From positions 78,912 through 142,911 of the forward strand of contig NZ_LXGN01000045.1 of NCBI RefSeq assembly GCF_009372255.1: a DNA stretch of 64,000 bases. Direction: 5' to 3'. A program made the translations under genes and the position numbers. A model generated the notes under the pieces. That model was not told the DNA's origin. It was given only the letters and a program-made list of their open reading frames with translations, and did not search any database. The DNA comes from Acinetobacter guerrae (GTDB lineage Bacteria; Pseudomonadota; Gammaproteobacteria; Pseudomonadales; Moraxellaceae). Below, in pieces: positions 58,841 through 64,000 of this stretch (position 1 is the stretch's first letter; every line of letters begins with the position of its first letter).

Positions 58841-59601
58841 TCCATATTCATCAGCTTAACTTTGCTTATGGGCAAAAACAGGTGCTTAAAAATATCGATC
58901 TCTCATTTGCTGAACATCAGTTTTCAGTCATCTTAGGACGAAATGGTTGTGGTAAATCGACCTTATTTAGACTCATGGCAGGTCTGGAACCTTTACAATG
59001 TGGCAGTATTTTATATAAAAGCAAACGTTTGGATCAGTATAAAGGCAAACATCGTGCTGAACTTTTAGGCTTTTTACCACAATTTCACAAAACCGTTTTT
59101 CCCTTTAAAGTCAAAGATGTCGTTTTGACAGGCCGTGCTGCGTTTAGTCATTTTCACCCCACCAAACAGGATGAATATCTGGTAGATCAGGCATTGGAAG
59201 AGCTAGATATCGGCCATTTAAAACATCAGGCTTATACTGAGCTTTCAGGTGGAGAACGACAATTGGTGATGATCGCTCGAATATTAGTACAAGCACCCAA
59301 AGTGATTTTACTGGATGAGCCAACGAATCATCTGGATGTCTATTATCAGTCTTATTTGATGAAAAAATTACGTCAACTTTCTCGACACAACTATACCGTG
59401 ATTGCCATTATGCATGATCCTAATCTGGCATTTTTATTTGCAGACGAATTATTTTTTATGCGTCAACATGAAATTATTCGACCTGAATCTCGGCAACGCC
59501 TGACGGATCCTGTCTTTTTAAAAAGTGTTTATGATGTTGAATTTCATGAGGCCATGATTCAGGACAAAACCATTGTAGTGCCAGACTATTCATGGCTCTA
59601 G
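58837..59601 (+). CDS. ABC transporter ATP-binding protein (metal/siderophore type)
   Basis: A 254-residue ATPase with Walker A GRNGCGKST (~residues 37-45), Q-loop LGFLPQF, signature LSGGERQ, Walker B VILLDEPTNHLD and a switch His in AIMHDPN. It belongs to the FecE/BtuD group. The ATG at 58837 overlaps the permease stop as ATGA, which is preferred over a TTG six bases earlier. Confidence 0.94.
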   Translation: MIHIHQLNFAYGQKQVLKNIDLSFAEHQFSVILGRNGCGKSTLFRLMAGLEPLQCGSILYKSKRLDQYKGKHRAELLGFLPQFHKTVFPFKVKDVVLTGRAAFSHFHPTKQDEYLVDQALEELDIGHLKHQAYTELSGGERQLVMIARILVQAPKVILLDEPTNHLDVYYQSYLMKKLRQLSRHNYTVIAIMHDPNLAFLFADELFFMRQHEIIRPESRQRLTDPVFLKSVYDVEFHEAMIQDKTIVVPDYSWL

Positions 59602-60089
59602 GCATCGAACTTTTACAGCAAAATGACTTACATCAAGCAATTCAATTTGCGATTTATACACGCCAACTTCTTTTTCCAGAAGTATATCAATCTGAACTTC
59701 CTCATGATCTGACTCATTTCAGCCAAACTTATCTTGAACACCCGCAAGGCGCTTGCTTCGTGGTCAAAGATAAGCACACAATTATTGGCATGGTGGCTTA
59801 TCGAGCTTATAACCATCGTTTTAATTTGGACTTACCGTTGAAAGTTGTCGAGGTGGTTAAACTATTTGTACAGCCCGAATATCGCCGACAAGGTTTAGCA
59901 TCGCAACTTTGCCATGCATTATTTGAATATGCTCAACAACAAAATATTCGATATTTTTATCTGCATACTCATCCCTTTTTACCTGCCGCTGAATATTTCT
60001 GGCAAAAACAGGGATTTCAGGTCATTCATCGTGAATGGTTGGCGCATTACGATACGATTCATATGTTAAAAACCAGTAAATCAACTTAA
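59592..60089 (+). CDS. GNAT acetyltransferase in the importer operon
   Basis: A 165-residue GNAT protein with motif A VVKLFVQPEYRRQGLASQL (~95-113) and the C-terminal FWQKQGF. It overlaps the ATPase gene by 10 bp, so it is translationally coupled to the uptake system. An acetyltransferase in such a place could modify the imported metallophore to release the metal, or mark it for recycling or degradation; this is inference only. Confidence 0.85.
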   Translation: MALGIELLQQNDLHQAIQFAIYTRQLLFPEVYQSELPHDLTHFSQTYLEHPQGACFVVKDKHTIIGMVAYRAYNHRFNLDLPLKVVEVVKLFVQPEYRRQGLASQLCHALFEYAQQQNIRYFYLHTHPFLPAAEYFWQKQGFQVIHREWLAHYDTIHMLKTSKST

Positions 60090-60127
60090 TGTTGTATGAT
60101 GAATTTGAGATCATCCAGAATTTAAAA

Positions 60128-60158
60128 AGCCATAAAACCGCTCTTGGATTTTATGGCT
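60128..60158 (-). terminator. Terminator after the porin gene
   Basis: On the minus strand AGCCATAAAA pairs with TTTTATGGCT across an 11-base loop and is followed by TTTTTAAA. It lies 19 bp past the porin stop. The importer operon converges here and may also end at it. Confidence 0.7.
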
Positions 60159-60176
60159 ACAAACGAAATAAAAGAA

Positions 60177-61376
60177 TTAAAAACTAAAGCCAAAGTTTAA
60201 ATTGACCCGATATAGCCATTTATCACTATTCAAGGAAGTTGCTGTGGTATAGCCCGTACTATTGGTCGAACCTCCAATAATATTGGCATTTTTTCCCCAA
60301 GTATAATCTGCCCAGACCATAAATGGAGATGCAATAAACATCATGCCTGTGGTATTCATCTGTGACGCTGACCAATCTGTATGTGTTTTATCCAGATAAC
60401 TAAAGTCGTTATAGAATTTAATTGCTTTAAGTTTCCACATATCCTTGATTGGCAAGGTATAAGAGACATTGAGACTCGAAACAGTCCCTTCAGAAGCAAT
60501 CAAATAAGAAGGTGTTAAACCATTGGTTCCCATTAAAGTCATACGATCGTCCACACCTTCTGGATTTTTGGCATCGTATTGATAGTGAATGATGGAACCC
60601 TGAATGTTCCATCGATTAAGATTGCTATTGGCATGAAGACCTAAAGCATAATATTTTCCATCATCATCTGTGATTTTATTATGCAGTTGTGAAATAGCCC
60701 CTGATAATCCAACTTCTTGCTTGCCTAGCGTCGTATCAAACTTTTTAACGACACGGGCATTGACCTGATTTTGTTTTTCATTTTGATAGCCTTTCTGATT
60801 TGGAAAAGTATTTTTCAGATCATCATAAGAGCCGCTTTCTGGAGAATAACGCATATTGGTTTCAAGCATGCTTGGATAATAACCCAGTTTAATATCCCAA
60901 TTTTTGTCATCATAATTCCAGTTCAAGCCAGGGGCAATGTTGTTGCCATAGCCTAAAAAGAACGGCAAATGATATGTCCAGCCATTTTGCGGATAAGGAT
61001 AAATAGCAAATGGTTTGTAGACGAAACCTGCCTCCAGACTATTGTTAGGATTGAGTTTATATCCTACATAGGCTTTTTCTATAGAGGTAAATTCTTGATC
61101 CTGCAATAAAAAACTAGAATTTAAATAAAAATCATCATACGTTCCCTTGAGATCAAGTCGTAGGACATCAAAGTCCAACTTGCCCATTCCTCGATTGGAA
61201 CTTTGTGGCCAGCTTTCATAGCGATCCTGCACACGAATCACCCCACCCACTTTAAATGAAGCTGTACCATCTTCATTTTTCCACTCAAGTGGTGATGCCT
61301 CTGCCCAAGAGCCAGTCGAAACACCTAAACAGAAAATTGAAACACTTATTGTTGAAACTACACTTTTTTTCATCAT
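60177..61376 (-). CDS. Putative outer-membrane porin
   Basis: A 399-residue beta-barrel protein with a signal peptide (KKSVVSTISVSIFCLGVSTGSWA, cleaved near residue 25), many short amphipathic strands, and a C-terminal Phe (LNFGFSF). The N-terminal part resembles phosphate-selective or OprP/OprO-like barrels (SFKVGGVIRVQDRYE, DVLRLDLKG), but the substrate is not clear. The ATG at 61376 has GGGA upstream. A perfect 16-bp AT palindrome at 61426-61441 lies ~50 bp before the start and may contain the promoter. Confidence 0.75.
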   Translation of the reverse strand: MMKKSVVSTISVSIFCLGVSTGSWAEASPLEWKNEDGTASFKVGGVIRVQDRYESWPQSSNRGMGKLDFDVLRLDLKGTYDDFYLNSSFLLQDQEFTSIEKAYVGYKLNPNNSLEAGFVYKPFAIYPYPQNGWTYHLPFFLGYGNNIAPGLNWNYDDKNWDIKLGYYPSMLETNMRYSPESGSYDDLKNTFPNQKGYQNEKQNQVNARVVKKFDTTLGKQEVGLSGAISQLHNKITDDDGKYYALGLHANSNLNRWNIQGSIIHYQYDAKNPEGVDDRMTLMGTNGLTPSYLIASEGTVSSLNVSYTLPIKDMWKLKAIKFYNDFSYLDKTHTDWSASQMNTTGMMFIASPFMVWADYTWGKNANIIGGSTNSTGYTTATSLNSDKWLYRVNLNFGFSF

Positions 61377-61634
61377 CGCTTCCCAATATTTAGCCACGAG
61401 CTGATAGTGAAAAATAGCAACTCATGTTTTATATATAAAACTTTGTTTATTTTGATTTTTACCTAAAAAAATTTGGTGATCCTATTTGAAGCGAGAGCAA
61501 TCCTTAGCTCATGGCATATTATTCATCACCATTTTTTAGTTTGTTACTTACCTGCCTTTGCACATAAGTAACGCAAGATAGAAATTTAAACTGATCTAAA
61601 TTGATGAAATTAAATGAAACCCAAAAAACCTAGT

Positions 61635-63275
61635 TTAATAAAGCTTCTTCTGTGGTGGACCCGCAAAGTTCAACGGACCAATAGAATGCATATCTAGTTC
61701 GATGACCGCAGGGCCGTTAAAATCGATGGCTTCTTGGATCGCAACTTTAAACTCATCTGCACTACCCACTTTCCAGCTTTTAACTCCCATCGATTCCCCC
61801 AGTTTTTGATAATCTGGAGTATGTAACTCATTAAAATACTGACGACCACCAAAGTAGTTATTTTGAATACCGCGCATTACACCATAACCACCGTCGTTCA
61901 TGATCATTAACACCATGTCGGTATTTTCCTGCGCCATCGTTGCGATTTCACCGATACCTAGCATCAAACCACCATCGCCGACCAGACCGACTACTTTTTT
62001 GTCTGGATTAGCGATACTTGAACCAATCGCATGAGCCAAACCTAAACCGATTGCCCCTGCCAATGAGTGAATATTTCGATTTGGTGCTTGTACAGGAAAT
62101 AAGCGACTACCCCATGTACTTCCCGACATCGTAATATCGCGGACAAAAATACCATCTTCGGGTAAAGCCGCACGTAAGTGATCACAAATCAATGCGTATT
62201 GATCAAGCTGTTTACGTAGTGCATCGACCGCAGCATTTTTAGCATCAACAATGGCTTGATCATAGTCAGCATCAACTTTCGAAACACCATTAAGTTGAAT
62301 CAAACTACGCGACAAAATATCTTTAGCATCCGAACAAATGAAATGATGAATTTTGTAATTACGTTGTTGTGCGACAGGATTGGCATCAATCTGAATGATA
62401 TTTTCGGGAAACTGAACCGAATAAGTTTTGGTTTCGTTACTGCGTAGACGAGAACCCACAACGACTAATAAATCAGCATTTTTTAATAGTTCTTCGACTT
62501 TAGCCGAGTTATGAAATGCACCTAAGCTACGTGGGTGTGCATCGGGTAAAATACCGCGACCATGTGTAGAGGACACTACAGGAATACCCAAATCTGCAAT
62601 CGCCTTGATTTCATCCACACTATTTAATGCACCGCCACCAATCCAAAATACTGGACGTTTAGCTTGCTTGATTTGATCAACCAATAACTGAACCTGAGTT
62701 TCATCTACCGCAGGCAATTGCATCGCTTTCACTGGACTTAAATCCAACGGTAAATCAATTTCTGCTGCTTGCACATCAATTGGTAATTCAACACTGACAG
62801 GTCCCATTGGGACAGTTGTAGCGACACGAATCGCTTCACGAATGACCCCAATCGCGTTATCTGGACTGGTAATGCGAAATGCAGCTTTACTAGAAGCACG
62901 TAAAAAAGTGAGCTGATCTTTGGTTTCATGAATAAAACTGGCATCACGATCCAAATATTCACGCTCCACTTGACCTGTTAAATGCAACACAGGGCTGGCT
63001 GCATTCATGGCTTCAATCAATGAACCCACGGCATTGCCTGCCCCTGCACCCGTACTGGTTAAAGCAACGCCCAAACCTTTAAATCGTGCATGTGCATCGG
63101 CCATAGTGACTGCACCCGCTTCACCTCGCGCCGCCACAAAGCGGATTTTTTCACGGCGACCCACAGCATCAGCAATCGGCAAGTTATGAATGGAGATCAC
63201 GCCATAAATGCTATTTACATCATGTTCTTCTAATAAGCGAGCAATTGCTTCACCCACATTGACACGTTCAGTCAT
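61635..63275 (-). CDS. Thiamine-diphosphate-dependent enzyme (2-oxo acid decarboxylase/acetolactate synthase-like)
   Basis: A 546-residue three-domain ThDP enzyme. The N-terminal PYR domain has the catalytic Glu in ARGEAGAVTMADAHAR; the middle domain has WIGGGALN; the C-terminal PP domain has GDGGLMLGIGEIATMAQ with the metal-binding Asp and NDGGYGV. The lack of a small ALS subunit and an aldehyde dehydrogenase gene 75 bp upstream on the same strand favour a 2-oxo acid decarboxylase followed by aldehyde oxidation, as in benzoylformate or arylpyruvate pathways. The substrate is unproven. Confidence 0.8.
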   Translation of the reverse strand: MTERVNVGEAIARLLEEHDVNSIYGVISIHNLPIADAVGRREKIRFVAARGEAGAVTMADAHARFKGLGVALTSTGAGAGNAVGSLIEAMNAASPVLHLTGQVEREYLDRDASFIHETKDQLTFLRASSKAAFRITSPDNAIGVIREAIRVATTVPMGPVSVELPIDVQAAEIDLPLDLSPVKAMQLPAVDETQVQLLVDQIKQAKRPVFWIGGGALNSVDEIKAIADLGIPVVSSTHGRGILPDAHPRSLGAFHNSAKVEELLKNADLLVVVGSRLRSNETKTYSVQFPENIIQIDANPVAQQRNYKIHHFICSDAKDILSRSLIQLNGVSKVDADYDQAIVDAKNAAVDALRKQLDQYALICDHLRAALPEDGIFVRDITMSGSTWGSRLFPVQAPNRNIHSLAGAIGLGLAHAIGSSIANPDKKVVGLVGDGGLMLGIGEIATMAQENTDMVLMIMNDGGYGVMRGIQNNYFGGRQYFNELHTPDYQKLGESMGVKSWKVGSADEFKVAIQEAIDFNGPAVIELDMHSIGPLNFAGPPQKKLY

Positions 63276-63350
63276 GAAAATCTTCCTCTAAATTCTGTTT
63301 AATATCCATTGAAATGGTTAAATCGTTTAAAACTTCTTGGGCTTTAATGA

Positions 63351-64000
63351 TCAGTCACACCATGCATTTGGCTTGTCGCTTAATCCCATATAAATGCTTT
63401 TTTGCTGCATATAAGACAAAATTCCCAAACGTCCTTTTTCACGTCCAATACCACTGTCTTTAAAACCACCGAATGGCGCTGAAATTGAAAATTTCTTGTA
63501 GGTATTAATCCATACTGTACCCACTTCAAGCGCACGAGAAATCCGCCACGCCTTACGATAGCTTTCAGTCCAAATACCCGCCGCTAAACCAAAACAACTA
63601 TCATTGGCTTGCTGAATTAAATCTTGCTCATTGTCATATTTCATGACCACTAACACAGGGCCAAAAATTTCTTCTTGGCATACTTTTGCCTGATTTTTCA
63701 ATCCAGTAATAATGGTCGGCAAATAAAAACTACCTTTGGCAAATTCACCTGTTGTCAATGCTTCGCCACCTGTCAAAACTTCCCCACCTTCTTGCTTGGC
63801 GAGTTGTACATAACGATCTACAGACTGTAAATGCGCCTGATTGATCAGAGACCCCATATGAACATCTTTTTGTTCAGGATGCCCAACCCGTAAGCCTTTG
63901 GTAATTTCCACCAGACGTGCGAGGAACTGATCAAAAATACTGCTATGAATAAACAAACGAGAACCTGCAATACACGCTTGTCCCGCAGAACTAAAAATGC
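63351..64000 (-). CDS. Aldehyde dehydrogenase, C-terminal part (cut by window end)
   Basis: Only the C-terminal ~215 residues lie in the window; the reading frame is open through the edge. The catalytic Cys is visible in SSAGQACIAGSRLF near 63965, followed by [15 protein letters not shown] and PFGGFKDSGIGREKGRLG. It is upstream of the ThDP enzyme on the same strand with a 75-bp gap, so the two probably form an operon. The specific substrate is unknown. Confidence 0.9.
   Translation of the reverse strand, partial: IFSSAGQACIAGSRLFIHSSIFDQFLARLVEITKGLRVGHPEQKDVHMGSLINQAHLQSVDRYVQLAKQEGGEVLTGGEALTTGEFAKGSFYLPTIITGLKNQAKVCQEEIFGPVLVVMKYDNEQDLIQQANDSCFGLAAGIWTESYRKAWRISRALEVGTVWINTYKKFSISAPFGGFKDSGIGREKGRLGILSYMQQKSIYMGLSDKPNAWCD

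Overview
The window looks like a chromosomal segment of an Acinetobacter species (Gammaproteobacteria, Moraxellaceae). The sequence is AT-rich. Gene content and order fit the genus: tRNA-Gln/prs/rplY/pth, ybeD-lipB, one sdhCDAB-sucAB-lpd-sucCD block divergent from gltA, a betT/betIBA choline locus, and a pgaABCD exopolysaccharide operon. I cannot name the species from sequence alone. No rRNA, insertion sequence, prophage or CRISPR array was recognised.

Region 1-19.9 kb is mostly housekeeping: the 3' end of one tRNA-Gln and a complete second copy, prs, rplY, pth, panD, an FMN riboswitch with ribB, an HPP membrane protein divergent from a TetR regulator across a perfect 26-bp palindrome, trhO, small enzymes and membrane proteins (GNAT, DedA, thiopurine methyltransferase), rpoD, ybeD-lipB, an SCP2-like/iron-alcohol-dehydrogenase pair behind a 20-bp palindrome, an APC permease, a zinc metallopeptidase, a DUF808 protein and trpS.

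Region 19.9-30.1 kb is an accessory block between trpS and sucD. It holds an intergenic small-RNA candidate matching the genomic context of Aar of A. baylyi, a yqiJ-yqiK flotillin pair, an OmpW-family protein and pgaABCD (poly-N-acetylglucosamine synthesis and export).

Region 30.1-44.4 kb is the TCA-cycle supercluster. Reading leftward it is sdhCDAB, a structured 705-bp gap, sucA-sucB-lpdA-sucC-sucD. gltA is transcribed rightward from the far side of a 1-kb AT-rich intergenic region.

Region 44.4-52.2 kb carries an acyl-CoA thioesterase, MarC, and the glycine-betaine locus: the BCCT transporter betT faces betI-betB-betA across a 46-bp perfect palindrome that contains mirror-image promoters for both directions.

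Region 52.2-64 kb is the most accessory part. It holds an intergenic stretch with unusual inverted repeats, an unknown membrane protein, a DUF1624-type acyltransferase, and a five-gene TonB receptor/ABC importer/GNAT operon. The control region of that operon resembles a Zur (zinc) box, which suggests metallophore uptake. After it come an outer-membrane porin and a ThDP-dependent enzyme next to an aldehyde dehydrogenase that is cut by the window end.
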